A stretch of DNA of 64,000 nucleotides from Auriscalpium vulgare (GCA_019915015.1 JAHBBC010000003.1:62001-126000), one strand, 5' to 3'; positions 1 to 13,718 are shown, numbered from the stretch's first letter. The notes: a model not told the origin generated them from the sequence alone. Made by a program: numbers and translations.

Positions 1-5
1 GCGGG

Positions 6-3000
6 ATGGCCCACCTTCTAAATCCTCAAGCTTCCGAACCCGGCGAGTCGACCAGAGATGCTGAATGTCTACTTGAAGGATTCAGTCCAGAGGTGGAAGA
101 AAAGCAGATGGGGCGACGCGGAGACATGGACGAAGGCAGCAAATACGATCCGTCAATTCCACCTCTGTCAATGCCACCTTCTCCTACATCATCATATTCA
201 GTACTTGCATCTGCTAGTGGCTATGACAGCGACTGCGACGACATACCTATGCCCGATACCACCGATACCAGCTGCGCATACGGCCGGTCGTTGCTCTCTC
301 CATCCACTGTCGACGATGATCTCCCACCAGTTCCGCGTGGTGGAATGCTGGACCAGGATGGGCCTGGCAGTATCACAGAATGGAGAAGCCATTTGGAAAA
401 TGGGACTTCTGATGCTGCGTCAATGTCGTCAAGAAGGGTGTCGTCGGTGGGAAGTGAGGCGGAGGATTGCGCATCCGATGGAAGTCGACTGTCAAGGGCA
501 TCTAAGAAGATCATCAGTTCCATTGGGACGACACTGAAGGCTGCGCGGGGCTTACTGAAAAGGCGGAGGAAAGGGAGCTCGAGCGCAGACGACAAGACGG
601 CTGCGAGCGCGAGTGAAGCAACAAGCGCTCAATCTGACCACGACTCAGAGGCTCAGGCGCCTATCCATCCTGCAAAACGCACACGCACTGTCCCTGGGCC
701 CATTCATCCGTTCTTCGCGCCCAAGGGAAAGAATAAGGATGTCATTGCTACCGTGTCTGCAAGCACCGCAAGCGCTGATGTTGGGCCATCGTCTGGAGCA
801 ATCAGCACGCGCCTGGCCAATTCCTTCGTCAAACGCGGTAGGGACGACAACTCAAAGGCGTATACCAAATTCAAGGAGAAAATCCTTGCGCTTGACGACA
901 TGGCCGAGTTCTGTCTAGACGATGTTCGGAAGGTCCGATGCTCTCGATGCAACAAGTACATGCTTATGACTGGGGCGTATCACACCAAGGCATTCAAACA
1001 GCACCAGAAAGTTTGCAAGGGCACAATGCGATCACATACACTGGGCCACATCTGGGCATCAACCTCATCGACGCAGGCCCCCGCTCCGAGAATGATAGAT
1101 CGTCCTTGTTTCGGACTTCGCGCAGCAAAATACGCTCGTGTGCGTCAATATTTGGAGCGCACACCATACGGCGGGGGCGGCGGGCCTTCCCTCGCCGATT
1201 TGGCGTTAGAGTTGTATTCGGCACCAGATTATCGTTCGTTGGATAAGGCCAGAAAGCAAGTAGTCGACACGGAGCAAGAGCATCGGTGGCAGTGGAAGAA
1301 CTATCGGTCGCCTCCCCTTCATGTCCTTGCGACAGATTGTCTTCGCACTGTAAGGGTGCCGGAAGAGTCAACTGAGGATGTTACTTGTGTCAACTGCCTC
1401 GCTCTGCTGCATGTCCACGTATTCCAGAATGCGACTCGCAAGCCAGTCCCCGAGCCTAAGAATCGCCGCTTCACCCCCAATCATGCTCAGAAAGACGACA
1501 TACAGGCCCTCCATCGATATGCTCTTACTCATCCCGACCTTGCACCTCTTCTGGAGGCATACGAAGATGTCAGTAGCTTCAAGTTCATAGTATCCCCACG
1601 TTACAGCTTCTGATCATTGTCTGCACAGAACCCTCATAGTGCATGCCTAGTCTTCGCAAGAGGCGTTATCGAGGGCAAGCATGGCAATTCCTTGTTTGTC
1701 GCCTTGATGAACGATCTCGTCAAGAAGAAAGATTTAGAAGAACGAGGTGTCCCTTTGAACGGCATGCGATATTCAGCCATGACATTGGAGTGGGCGCAAA
1801 TTATCCACGTCTTAAGCCCGCGAGCATATGAATCCATGATGAATGTGCTACCCGTACCCGCAGAACGGACACTCCAGTCAGTGTTTACAAGATTGCATTG
1901 ATACAATTGACTGATAAATGACCCGAAGGAAACGTCGTGCGCACGAAGTGCAGTTTCCCATCGGCATCACAGAGGCAACATTTGAATTTATCTACGAACG
2001 GCTGAAATCATTGGACTACCTTGTGGGTCCCGTTGGCCTCGCATGTGATGATACGAAGCTGCTAGAGTCTTTGAGGCCTCACTGGGACCCAATACGAAAG
2101 TGCTACGTGCTTCTAGGGAGTCCTGGCGATCCCGTCGTCGTGAGCGACATCAACACACTCGATGCCCTCATCCGCACCAGGAAGATCGAGAAGGCTAAGA
2201 AGGTATGAGTTCTACGAATACTTCGGAGGCATGCAGCTCACCGACACATGCCAGATACGCGTATGGACCCTCCAGATCCCTCTTCCCGGCGTTCCGACTA
2301 TCGTCGTTGCGGCGCTCCCTATCTCAGAGTCAAACTCGGCGGAGCAACTGTTCGTCCACCTGGAATTAATATTGAATGGCCTTCTCTCCCGCAAGATCAA
2401 CGTTGTATCCTACGCCGCAGACGGCACGGCTGTCGAGCGCTCCCTTCAACGTCTCCTGGTCGCTCACGCCGTTGCGTACATTGACTACACCCTCAGGCAC
2501 CCTATTCGCTCACATCGTGACATCAACCTCCACATTCCTCTCATCGGCGCAGGGCGACAGCCTGTCGCACTCATTCAAGATTCGAACCATGGGCGCAAGA
2601 CGTACCGGAACAACGCATTCTCAGGTGCCCGGATACTTACTTTGGGCAGCTATACGACGTCGTACAGCCACTTCCGCCTTGCAGCAATTGAAGCAACAGG
2701 GACATTGTTTCGGAGGGATGTCGAGAAACTTGATCGACAAGACGACAATGCTGCGACCCGTCTCTTCTCCGGTCATACGCTAGCATGGTTCACCAACGAG
2801 CATCGTGAAATGGTCGGCTCGATTATCTACCTCTTTGTGTTTGGAGAGCTCGTGGATGCATACCAGAATCGATCGATCCCAATTATCGAACGTGTTCGCA
2901 TGGTGCTGCGTGCGCACTTCTTCATGGAAATGTGGACCGACTTCATGGACATCGCGGGCTACCGAAAAGCTCAACACTTCATATCTCCCGAGGCACGCGA

Positions 3001-4871
3001 CATCACAAACTTCCTAGTCGTTGGTTTCCTTCAGTTGGTGATCATCTATCGGGACCACCTCGACGGCAGATACCCATTGCTGCCCTGGCTTCTATCAACC
3101 GAAGTCTGTGAGCATGTCTTCGGCATTTGTCGACAGCTTGTGAAGGACTTCACCTTGCAAGACTTCTATCATATGATTCCGAAGCTCTCAGTCCGCTTGC
3201 GCGAGCATCTCTTCCTTGCAAAGACATCTGAGGGCAAGGAAAGAGCGAATGGATACAATCATACCTATACCGACAATCGACATCTCGACCTCCATGCCCT
3301 CTCCACATTCCCTTCTGATCACGACATTGAGCAAGCAACACAACAGGCCCATTCGGAGGCAGCGAATCTGTGGGACGCTCTCGTACTAGACCCGGATTTT
3401 CTGGACAAATTGCAGAATCAAGCTCACCGTGTTCGCGCATTCCCATCGTTGTCGAGTTGGTATTCGCAGGAGGCTTGGGATGCAATCTATGGCCAGTCCG
3501 ATTCCGAAGACGAGGGTCCTGAGATGGACGAAGACGAGCCCGAGATGCTCCAGATTGAAAATGGGTTGAAGAAGGCAGAGAATGCAGACGGAGTTGGTGC
3601 GGTCTTCGACCAGCAGTTGAACGATTTGACTTGCGCAGCAGCTGCCTTATGCGTCCAGAGCACTGTCGACATGTTCGTGTTTTGTCCTCCTCTCACCGCC
3701 GATAGATCTTACAGAGTCTAACCCTCACATTACTAGACTGCAATTGCCTGAAGACACAGCGGATGCAACACGCAAAGACGCTGCACATATAGGGAAGATC
3801 CTCGCCCAGTCGCTCCCTGCTGTGTCCGACCCCGACGAGCGCAGGACCTTCCAGGACACAGTGATCTCTGCTGAATTCGATCTCGAACAGCTCGCAGTCA
3901 TCCGCCGGTCGCATCATACCAGACAGGCTGAGAAAGGTGTCCGAACAAAGGCCTTCAAGTCCTCGGAAGATCTACCACCTTCCTCTGATAACGGTCCACC
4001 CGCCCAGTCAACGCTCTCCGAGAAAAAACGCCTTCTGCAGTTGGTCAAGGATGTTCTCAAGCGTCAAGAAGAGCGCGGTGTTACAGAGCGCGGTGTTACC
4101 ACGGGCGCGGGTCGGTCGATGCGCTGGCGGCAGCCAGCTGCGGGCGGTCGAGACGGAGCAATCAACGGCGAAGAAGCTGTTGCTCCTGCACCAGGGACGG
4201 CTGCAAACGCGGCTGAGGTCGCTGCAAATGCATCGTATCAGGTGCGTCTGCTAGTGTTGTATGAGTGCACATACATGGTATTGACGTCCGCCAGGCTGAA
4301 CGGAGGCGAGCAGCGATCTTCGCAAAGCATCACGTCCCCAAGGTCGCACACTCGGCCAATGTCACGCCGCTCAAACACCTCTACGCTGCTCACACTGGCA
4401 TGCCGCCTTCTTATGGCTTGGTTCTTGTTGATGAGGCAATCTGCCTTGCAGAAGGTGCGTCGTAATCTTCAACATGACTCGGCATGCGCTGATGGCTGGT
4501 TAGTCCTGACCATGTACGAGAAGTCGGCCGGTAAGAACGGCAAACATGGTTGGGCTTCGGACACGTCTCGCATCACCGCTCTTTCTTACATCGCTGTGAG
4601 ACTGTTCAAGCCGGTCCGACACAACCAATTCTCCCTCGCCGATCCTAGCAAGATCCCTCGGTTCGCCTTCCTGAAACCGTCCTACTTCCTGTATGCCCTC
4701 GACCATCCCCTCCAAACCTCGGGCTCAACACTAGCTTTGGTAAAATCTGATGGCGCGTGCTATGTCGCCCTCAAGCAGAACGTCGCGAATATCGCTCGTG
4801 CTATCAAGGAGCTTAGTGGGAGGGTCAAGGCGGGTCTTGAACAGGCGGGTGACGATGAACCAGATGAATAG
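6..4871 (+). CDS. P-element/THAP9-like transposase with BED-like zinc finger (intact, 7 exons)
   Basis: A single spliced reading frame can be built with introns at 1590-1628, 1877-1928, 2203-2254, about 3677-3716, 4242-4294 and 4455-4503, with no stop or frameshift. Near residue 310 lies a CSRC...HQKVC zinc-finger pattern of BED type, the likely DNA-binding part. The catalytic region has an Asp in VVSYAADGT, then QDSNHGRKTYRN, which resembles the D-x2-H-x2-K-x2-RN block of P-element and THAP9 transposases, and STEVCEHVFGICR, which resembles their ExxFGxxR block. I infer a DDE RNase H-fold transposase of the P superfamily. The N-terminal 300 residues are low-complexity and Ser-rich. The exon join near 3677-3716 is the least certain. 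The start lies 6 nt from the window edge, so an upstream exon and the left element end may be missing. No clear terminal inverted repeats were found. Confidence 0.7.
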
Positions 4872-5362
4872 GTCAGTTTGACAGGCCTCTGCGCATCCGT
4901 AGTACATCCCCTCCTGCCTGCACGCAAAGCGGAGCTTTTTACAATAAACTACGATTTTTTTGAAGCTATGATCCTATCCGTGGTAGCTACGGACCCCAAA
5001 CGGAGGTCTGAGGGGCGAATGGTAGCTGGAAGGGGTCGCGAGCCGCAAAAAAAAATGGTAGTTGACCCCGTTTGGCGGATCATACCCCTGGCATGAGTTA
5101 CGGGGGTCCTGGCCAATGAGGCGTCGCGTCGCGGCTATAAAATATCGGCGTGCACACGGCAGGGCCCATCCCTTCGTTTCCCCTTCTTGTCCTCCTCCTG
5201 GTAGCTGTCTCCTCCTCCCCCCCCCTCTGTCCCCGCTGACCTCTCCCGTCTCTAGATTTTTTTGGGCTGCCCGGCTGCGCCCCTGGTTCATTCCTTCATT
5301 TCCTTCTTTCATATCCCAGCAGGCTGAAGCTTCCCGGTGCTCCAATCAAAATCTCTTTCACC
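4872..5362. other. Intergenic: transposase 3' flank and promoter of the Rds1-like gene
   Basis: No gene is seen. The left part is AT-richer, with runs of T and A, and holds broken inverted-repeat arms (ATGATCC plus CAAACGG at 4968-5003, and their complements at 5068-5083). The right part is pyrimidine-rich, as is usual just upstream of highly expressed fungal genes. Confidence 0.6.
5113..5144 (+). promoter_or_regulatory. CCAAT box and TATA box of the Rds1-like gene
   Basis: CCAAT is at 5113-5117 and TATAAAATA at 5136-5144, about 220 nt before the ATG at 5363. A long CT-rich tract follows and is a plausible transcription-start region. Confidence 0.55.
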
Positions 5363-6693
5363 ATGCGTTACTCTACCGCCGCTCTGTCCCTTTTTGCTTT
5401 GGCAACCCCCCTCGTCATCGATGCCTTGCCCATGAAGCGCACGACCGACCCCGGTACCCTGCTTGTCCTCAGTGCGTCCTCTCTCCATATCGTCCACCAC
5501 CATCTCTAACCTCCGCCCCAGAGTTCGCAAACGTCCTCGAGCAGCTCGAGACGGAATTCTACAAGGAAGCGCTTGCCAAGTTCCAGCCTTCCGACTTCAC
5601 CAACGCCGGCTTCACCTCTGCTCAGATCCCTATTGAGCAGTTCACCGCCATTGCGTCCGATGAAGCGACCCACACGACCATCCTCGAGGTGTGTTGCGCA
5701 TCCTGTCTTCCTAGAGGGGCACTAAACCACTTTGTGCAGCAAACCATCCAGTCTTTCGGCGAGGAGGCACTCTCGACATGCAAGTTTGACTTCTCCTCGG
5801 TCTTGACCGATGTCTCGACAATGGCGCCCGTTGCTCGTCTCGTGGAAAACGTCGGCGTCGGTGCCTACCTTGGCGCCGCACATCTCATCCAGGATCCCGT
5901 CATCCTCACGGCCGCAGCGTCGATCGTCACCGTTGAGGCGCGGCATCAGACCATTTTGAACATCCTCAACGGTGGCAATGCCATTCCTCAGGCGTTCGAC
6001 TTGCCGCTCCTGCCTCAGGAAGTTCTCGCCATCGCCTCGCCCTTCATTTCTGGTTGTGACCTTGGCATTGCTCGTAAGCGCTCTCTACTAATTGCAAGTG
6101 CGCTGATGCTCATCATTTGAATAGCCAACCCGTCGTTGACTGTGACCAACTCTGGGACTGTCGCAGCAGGGACTTCGCTCACCTTCTCGTCCACCGCGAT
6201 CAATGGCACCACTGACGTGAGTCTCCCTAGGATGTTCTCCCTCGGGAATCTCACTAATTTTCTGCTACAGGGCTTTTTCTGCCAAATGCTCGCCGGCGGC
6301 CTGCCCTTCTCCATCTCGCTGCCCTTCGACCAGTGCGTTGTCCCTGACGGCATCGTCGGCCCCGTCGCCGTCATGATCACCTCCGACGACCAGCCGCTGA
6401 ACAACAACGCGCGCGATCAGGCGACAACTTCCGTCATCGCCGGCCCGGCCATGCTCTTCCTCGACACGCCGTCGACCATCAGCAGCCTCATCCACGGTTC
6501 CAACAGCGGTAGCAACGATGTCTCGACCACCTCGACGATCAGCCCCGCTGCGGCCAGCTCGATCATCGCGAGCGCGTCATCCGCTACCCCCAGCCCGACT
6601 GACGCCAGCAACAACGCGGCGCAGGCTTCGTCCGCCGGCTCTGGCGTGATTATGGGTGGTGTGTCGATGGTCCCGTTGCCGACCTCTACGTAG
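5363..6693 (+). CDS. Secreted Rds1-like (desiccation-related) ferritin-fold protein
   Basis: Five exons (5363-5471, 5522-5688, 5740-6073, 6125-6216, 6271-6693) give 374 residues. The N-terminus MRYSTAALSLFALATPLVIDA is a signal peptide. Helical ferritin-like segments follow, with the Glu/His-rich patterns LEQLETEFYKEAL, ASDEATHT and VEARHQ that are typical of the Rds1/desiccation-related family. The C-terminal 90 residues are Ser/Thr/Ala-rich and end in a hydrophobic stretch, which suggests cell-wall or GPI attachment. The family is linked to stress and sporulation in fungi; the biochemical role is unknown. The promoter has CCAAT and TATA boxes. The gene is convergent with EAF, which lies 320 nt away. 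Confidence 0.85.
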
Positions 6694-7013
6694 TAGTCTG
6701 GTTGGACTCGGACACTGCGGATTTGCGTGCCACCCTGGGCTAGTTGCCCACTCACTGTAGAAAGCTAATGTCCTTGACGGACGTGGACACTTCAGCAACG
6801 CATTTTTGATTGGTTTTGTTATCGCTGGGACGCACTCAGCGTTTGTTTTTCAGGCCGCTTACCTTACATATATCATACCTGCTGGGGATACATACCATTG
6901 CGAGAAGCGAAATGCAGAATGGGAGGCATTTTGGGGATGTATACTTGCGAGGAATGGTATAAGTTAGAGAGTATTGTACAAGCAAGACATGCAATGTGAT
7001 ATGTAGGTGACCA
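6694..7013. other. Convergent intergenic region
   Basis: This is the shared 3' region of the Rds1-like gene (+) and EAF (-). It is AT-richer than the flanking coding sequence, and I see no gene or strong hairpin in it. Confidence 0.6.
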
Positions 7014-8546
7014 CTAGTCTTCGTCATCGTCGCTGCTGGAGTAATCGTCGTCGTCGTCGTCTACAACTCCACCAGCGAACGCATTGAGCGAGATGGGCCC
7101 GCCTGCTGGGGGCGCCGGGGCGATGGGATAGCTAACTTCCTCTTCGAAAATCCCGTCTCCTTCCTGGTCCGAAAGCTCTTGGTCGAGCGCAAGCTCGAGC
7201 GCGTCCTGAAACTCGGACACGTCGATTTCCTCAGCCTCTTCGTCGTCCTCTTCCTCGATGGTCAAAGGGAGAGGGAGCGCGGCAACCTCGTCCCATTCGC
7301 CCTCGTCATCCGAGTCAACTGCTTGTGGCGGTGGCGGCGGGGCAGCCGCCTTCGCAGCTGGAGCGTAGGATGCCAACCGTGCGAGGGGGTCGGGACCAGC
7401 ATCAGAAGTGGGGAGCGCAAGGCTGAAGGACGGGGGCGGCGGCGGCGTAGATGGACGGGCCTTCTTCGCAGGCGGGGCGCGGCTGACCGTGAACTCCTCA
7501 ACGTCGTTGCCCTCGCGTGGCCGCTTGGCCGTAGCGGCTTTCGCCTTGGCTTTGGGCAGTGCTTTTGCCTTCGGGCCTGGCAACGAGGGCGCGAGCGCTT
7601 TCTTCGGGGCTGCCTTTGGTTTTGGCGGTGGAGGCTTCGGCTTCGTAGGCGTCAGATCCACTCTCGCCGCGATCGGCACGTCCTCCTCTTCCTCCTCTTC
7701 CTCCTCGCGCGCCACAACCTTGGGCATCGTCTTGGGCATCGTCTTGGGCACCGGCTTCGGTGCCGGTAGCGGGATGTCGGGTTCGCCGTCCGCGTCTGCC
7801 AAACCTTCGAGAAGCTCAGCCTCCAGCTCGTCTGCGGCCGTCCGTACTGGCAAACGAGTGTCTGACGTCGTCGCAGATGCGCCGTGCGCTAGAAGGTATT
7901 GAGCATCTCGGGGCTTGGCCCTGCAAGAGAGTGAGGGACTTACGCGGTGAGGCGGACACGCGAGTCTTCATCGCCTCGCGACCATCGTAATTGAGATTCG
8001 CATACGAATCTAACTTCTCAAGGGTGAACGTCTGGTGGAGCAAAGGATGCTGTCAAAATATGAAAGGGAGAATTGGAAGATATAACGCACGCCTAGATCT
8101 TCGTCGTAGATGAGGATACAGTCGAACTCCTTGGTGGGTCTCTGTTCGCCATAGAACACCTGCGCCAGATTGGGCTGCACACAGTTGAGCACTTCGGTGT
8201 GGATACACGGCTCTTACAGACCAGACTCACAACTGCTGTGGGGCGCTCAACCCGCACTGTAGTCTTCTCCTGCACCTTCTTCACCTCCACCGTGCCCGGC
8301 TTCGTCGGATCTATCGACTCGGGCTTGAAGTTGTCTAGCAACGATACGACGCAAAATGTGAGCCAACATCCCAAACATATATTGTTGGCTCGTACAGCGG
8401 AACGAATAAAAGTCTCGCTCTGGGAGATTGGACCGTTTGGGTGCCGCCGGGGCACCCTTGCGCGCCTTGATGGCCTTCCCGAGGGATGAGCCGACCGAGA
8501 CCTTGTGACGTCCGGAGAGATTCATCCAGGCGTGTGTCGAAGCCAT
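7014..8546 (-). CDS. EAF: RNA polymerase II elongation cofactor EAF (ELL-associated factor)
   Basis: Five exons read on the minus strand (8396-8546, 8231-8334, 8091-8174, 7944-8049, 7014-7888) give 439 residues. The first 150 residues match the Eaf N-terminal domain layout: DFYSFRYNFKPESID, then VEVKKVQEKTTVRVERP, then KEFDCILIYDEDLG, then FTLEKLDSYANLNYD. The C-terminal 290 residues are disordered, with PKTMPK tandem repeats, Lys/Pro-rich stretches and long acidic tracts ending in DDDDDDYSSSDDDED, as expected for the transactivation tail. EAF partners ELL in stimulating Pol II elongation in the nucleus. All exon phases close without conflict. Confidence 0.85.
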
Positions 8547-8821
8547 GAGTGGGATGGTGGGGGGAAGAGGAAAGTGAGGAAGGTGGCCGGTCGCAGAGGC
8601 TGGTTGAGCGGTTGCACCGGTCAAAGTGTCGTAGCCGGGGTCTGTTATTCTCCATCGGGAAAGTCAGCGGCAACACATTTCATTGTGCTACCCGGCGCTT
8701 TTCTTTTCTTTCATCGACCCGTTGCCAACCACTCAGCATACCGATGAGTAGCTGTCGTACTACACACCTACGCAGGGGGCGGGGAGCAGCAGTCCTACAT
8801 AGACACCAATCAAGACCATCA

Positions 8822-10384
<1,563 letters not shown>

Positions 10385-10964
10385 CGGGGGCTGGGTGGAA
10401 GTGAAGTGCGGGCTGTGGCTGTGCCGTACTAACCGTGCCAGTCCACTCTCTCAGGCCATCTCGCTCGCAATGCGGCCACGTCGCCGTCCCCGAGGATAGT
10501 CCCTGAATGCTGCACGCCCGTCGCCCCAACGGCAGAGCTACGTTACCGTGTCCACTGACAGATCATATGTCCGCGTCCAGCCAACATCGCTGCCAGCTTT
10601 GCATGTGGAACACCCGGTCTCACACACTTGAGCCATCTAGCCTCCCATACCCCATCTGGCTTGCAGAACGACTGTCTTCCGCGCAAGCTCCGCAACGGAG
10701 ACCACAACAACCCGCAGGCAGTCCATCAATCATCCTGACGCCTTCGCGCCACATGAACAGCTGCCTGAAGATTTCGACACGGTCTCTCGCTTCCGTGACC
10801 CAAACTTCTTCGATTTCGGGGGTTCGAAATCCATCAACAACCCTGCGTTTTCGAGTCGGGCGAGATATATATCCACAGGGGTCAGGGATGCCCACCTTCC
10901 TCGTCCCTTCGTCCTTTGTGCTACCGTCCAGCACCTCTCCTTCGACACTACGCTGCCCCTAGCG
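10385..10964. other. KRR1 / glycosidase divergent intergenic region with unexplained open frame
   Basis: The 580-nt gap separates two divergent genes. From 10641 an open plus-strand frame without ATG runs straight into the glycosidase start codon in the same frame. It translates to plausible protein (for example EDFDTVSRFRDPNFFDFGG). I do not recognise it; it may be an upstream exon or chance. Confidence 0.4.
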
Positions 10965-12414
10965 ATGCTTGTTGTATGGTTGAGTATACTTGCTAGTTGC
11001 GTGGCGGCGGTGCCTGTCGCGGACGGGATAGACGGGCTCAGCAGGGCCAGGGTAGCATTGGTGCGGTCCAATGCGCTCAACATCTCTACCCACAGGTAAG
11101 TTAGTGTGGCTGTCTTGCCCCGAATAGCTACTCATGAGGGTAGTTGGGAGATTGGTACCGTAGAGGAAGCATTGACAGAGCTCGAGTGGCCATCGCTGTC
11201 GGTGTTCAGTCCGCATGCGATCCCACCGCCCGCTCGTCTGAAGCCGTCGGTCGTCGCAGCCGATGTAATCGGGATTGCAAAAGAGTGCGTGTCACCGGGG
11301 TTCACACAGGATTCCCCGTGTTTATGCCGGCGTGTAGAGTGGTCGCAAACAAGTCTGCAAATTCACTGCCCCTCATCGACGGCGACGGCGCCGTTGGGGA
11401 CCCTGCGAGTAAGCACCTCGCATCTCGTTCATGGGGGCTTTGTCTTAAGAGAATGCGCAGGTATCGGCAGCGCAGTTTTACTGACCAACTGGACGCGGAC
11501 AGATCTTGCCGACCAGAACTACTCCGTCGCCGCGCAGGAGCAGCTAGAATATTTGCTTGAGGTCGTGCCTCGCTCACCGGAGGGTGCCATTTCACACCGT
11601 GATGATCAAGTGCAGCTGTGGTACGTCTGACTTGTCTGATCTACTTCTCGGGCTGAGCGGGGTGGTAGGGCGGACTTTGTTTACATGGCACCCCCGTTCA
11701 TCGCGTACTATGGGGCACTACAGGGCGGATCGAACGGCGAGCAGCTCTTGCAGGCAGCATATGAGCAATGCAGTTTGTATCGCGACGCTCTCTTTGACGC
11801 GGACGCCAGTCTGTGGAGGCACATCGTACTCGGTGTCGGAGAGGATGCAACACATTGGGGCACAGGTCAGTCGCAGCCACCTCGGTTTGATGATTTGTTG
11901 TAATGTATCCGCAGGCAATGCGTGGGCTGCCGCTGGCATGCTGAGGGTTCTGGCGACGATTCAACAGTCAAGCGCTGCAGCCAAATTGAAGCCTCAACAA
12001 GCGAACCTGACGAGCTGGGTCAACGAAATATTGACGGGAGCGTGGGGGCATCAGGTGGGCTTCATGCGATTCGTGAGACTCTTAACACTCGCTGACTTCC
12101 ACATCTAGCAATTGAACGGCACCTTGTTGAACACGATCGACGTCCCAACATCCTTCGCCGACACGTCGTCCACAGCCCTACTTGCTGCTTCAACTTTCCG
12201 CTACGCACGATTGACGAAAGACGTGACGCAAATACCGGCGGCTCTGCGAGCTCGGGAACTCATCCTCCAAAGCATCGACGAGGAGGGTTGGCTGCAGGGC
12301 ACGGTTGACCCCGAAGTGTTCAGCGCGCCAAGTCTGCCTGGCGAACATAGTCCGGAAGGACAGTCATTTGTAATGCTGCTTGAAGCGGCATATGCTGCGT
12401 TCTCCGCGCGATAG
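10965..12414 (+). CDS. Secreted six-hairpin glycosidase, GH105-like
   Basis: Seven exons (10965-11095, 11144-11284, 11338-11408, 11461-11620, 11669-11865, 11915-12054, 12109-12414) give 381 residues. The N-terminus MLVVWLSILASCVAAVP is a signal peptide. The block LIDGDGAVGDPAS is followed by ISHRDDQVQLWADFVYMAPPFIAYYGAL, with WGTGNAWAAAGMLRVL further on. These match unsaturated rhamnogalacturonyl hydrolase-type (GH88/GH105) six-hairpin enzymes, where the Asp residues are catalytic. The likely role is extracellular breakdown of pectin-derived unsaturated oligosaccharides. The substrate is inferred from the family and could be another glycan. Confidence 0.75.
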
Positions 12415-12607
12415 ACTCTTCGAGACCGACACGTTGTATACCGAGTTATGACTTATATAACCTGTTTCCTCGCAGGCGAATTTGGATAGTGGTGTTGGTT
12501 CAGCACAAAGGTACAGAGTCCAGCAAAGCCGTCGTGTAGTTGACGGAAAGACATTGCAATGCAAATGCGTAGATGTATACGAGAGTAAGATAAGCAGCAG
12601 TGCACAA
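12415..12607. other. Convergent intergenic region
   Basis: Short shared 3' region between the glycosidase (+) and mitochondrial L7/L12 (-). Nothing else is seen. Confidence 0.5.
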
Positions 12608-13321
12608 TTATTCTAAGACGACGACACCGCCGTGGGCTTCGAAGACCTTCTTGATCTTTTCTGCGTCTTCCTTGGGCAAGCTCTCCTTCAGGATTTTTGG
12701 CAGCGATTCAACGAACTTCTTTGCCTTATACGAACAATTAAAATATGCTCTAGCGGCAAGGGAATCGGCTTACTTCGATGAGAGTGAGGTTCGGTACCAA
12801 GGCCTTGACCTCCTTGATGATCTTAGGCTTCGCAGTGGCGTCGAATGAGTCCAGCCTCACGTTGAAGATTGTCTTCTCCTTTGGCTTCTCCTAGACAAGG
12901 AAACAAGGTCAAGAGACACGGTGCGTGGTGCAGGTAATGGCTAGCGCGAACCTCGACGGGGGCCTCGTCAGCAGCGGCAGCAGGTGCAGGCGCAGAGGCT
13001 GCGGGAAGAGCAATCTCTTGGATATTCAGACGCGTCTATTCCGTGATACATGAGTCATTAGCTGTGTTCGCATGTGCATGGAGCCATACGCACCTTCAGA
13101 AGAGTGACGAGGTCTGCGGCCTGCAGCAGAGTGAGCCCAGAGATGTCATCAACCAGCTTGCCCAGTTTGGGGTCTGACGGCGCGACCAGGGGCGGTGGTG
13201 TGCCGGTGGACGATGACGAGGCGTCGGGCGCTGCTGTTGCAAGGTATCGTGAACAGGTGGAAAGTCGCCTGCGCGCGGGGAATGTGAGTATGCCAGCAAA
13301 CGCGATGCACAGCCAAGACAT
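12608..13321 (-). CDS. MRPL12: Mitochondrial large-subunit ribosomal protein bL12m (L7/L12)
   Basis: Four exons (13094-13321, 12952-13035, 12774-12890, 12608-12724) give 181 residues. A basic, Arg/Ser-rich N-terminus fits a mitochondrial presequence. The dimerisation segment is LVDDISGLTLLQAADLVTLLK, followed by an Ala/Pro hinge. The C-terminal domain carries EKTIFNVRLDSFD, KPKIIKEVKALVPNLTLIEAKKFVE and LKEEDAEK-like helices ending VFEAHGGVVVLE, the classic L7/L12 f fold. The protein forms the stalk that recruits translation factors to the mitoribosome. The start chosen is the ATG at 13321; the frame stays open upstream, so an additional 5' exon or earlier start is possible. Confidence 0.85.
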
Positions 13322-13718
13322 ACTGGGAGACCAGCCGGGACCGGGCGACAGCACGCAGTGACGGTGATAGACGACTCTAGACACGATGTGAGGGAAGAAT
13401 CGAGGGAAGGGAGGGGGGGATTGCTCACCGCCATATTGCAAGGACTGAGCCGCGTCTCGCGTCTCGCGTCTGCAGTTGGCCAGTCCGTGTTGGCCTTTGT
13501 TTGTCTTTTTCAAAAGCATACCCGAGGCATCGTCAAGACACTGCAGCTGTCGGTGCTCCGACAGTCAAGACGAATGGTCAATAGGGCTCGTTTCATTCAG
13601 AGTAGATACACGCGGGCATTGCAGGGTGCGAAGAAAATAAGAAAATGTCACGAATGAGGGTGTTAAGCTGGTTGTTACAGTAAGATAAACGAGCGGTGAG
13701 CAAGGCCAAGCTTATGCT
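13322..13718. other. Intergenic between L7/L12 5' end and NOT3/5 3' end
   Basis: A gap of about 400 nt between two minus-strand genes, serving as NOT3/5 3' flank and L7/L12 promoter. The tract has GA-rich stretches; no TATA box or gene is seen. Confidence 0.5.

Noticed and set aside
6..4871. KDZ (Kyakuja-Dileera-Zisupton) transposase as identity of the first gene
   Set aside because: KDZ elements are common in Agaricomycetes, but I see no CxC-type cysteine clusters or KDZ catalytic blocks. The D, DxxHxxKxxRN, ExxFGxxR order fits P elements better.
7179..7902. Plus-strand open frames opposite EAF
   Set aside because: Antisense shadows of the Pro/Lys/acidic EAF tail, with repeats that mirror its codons.
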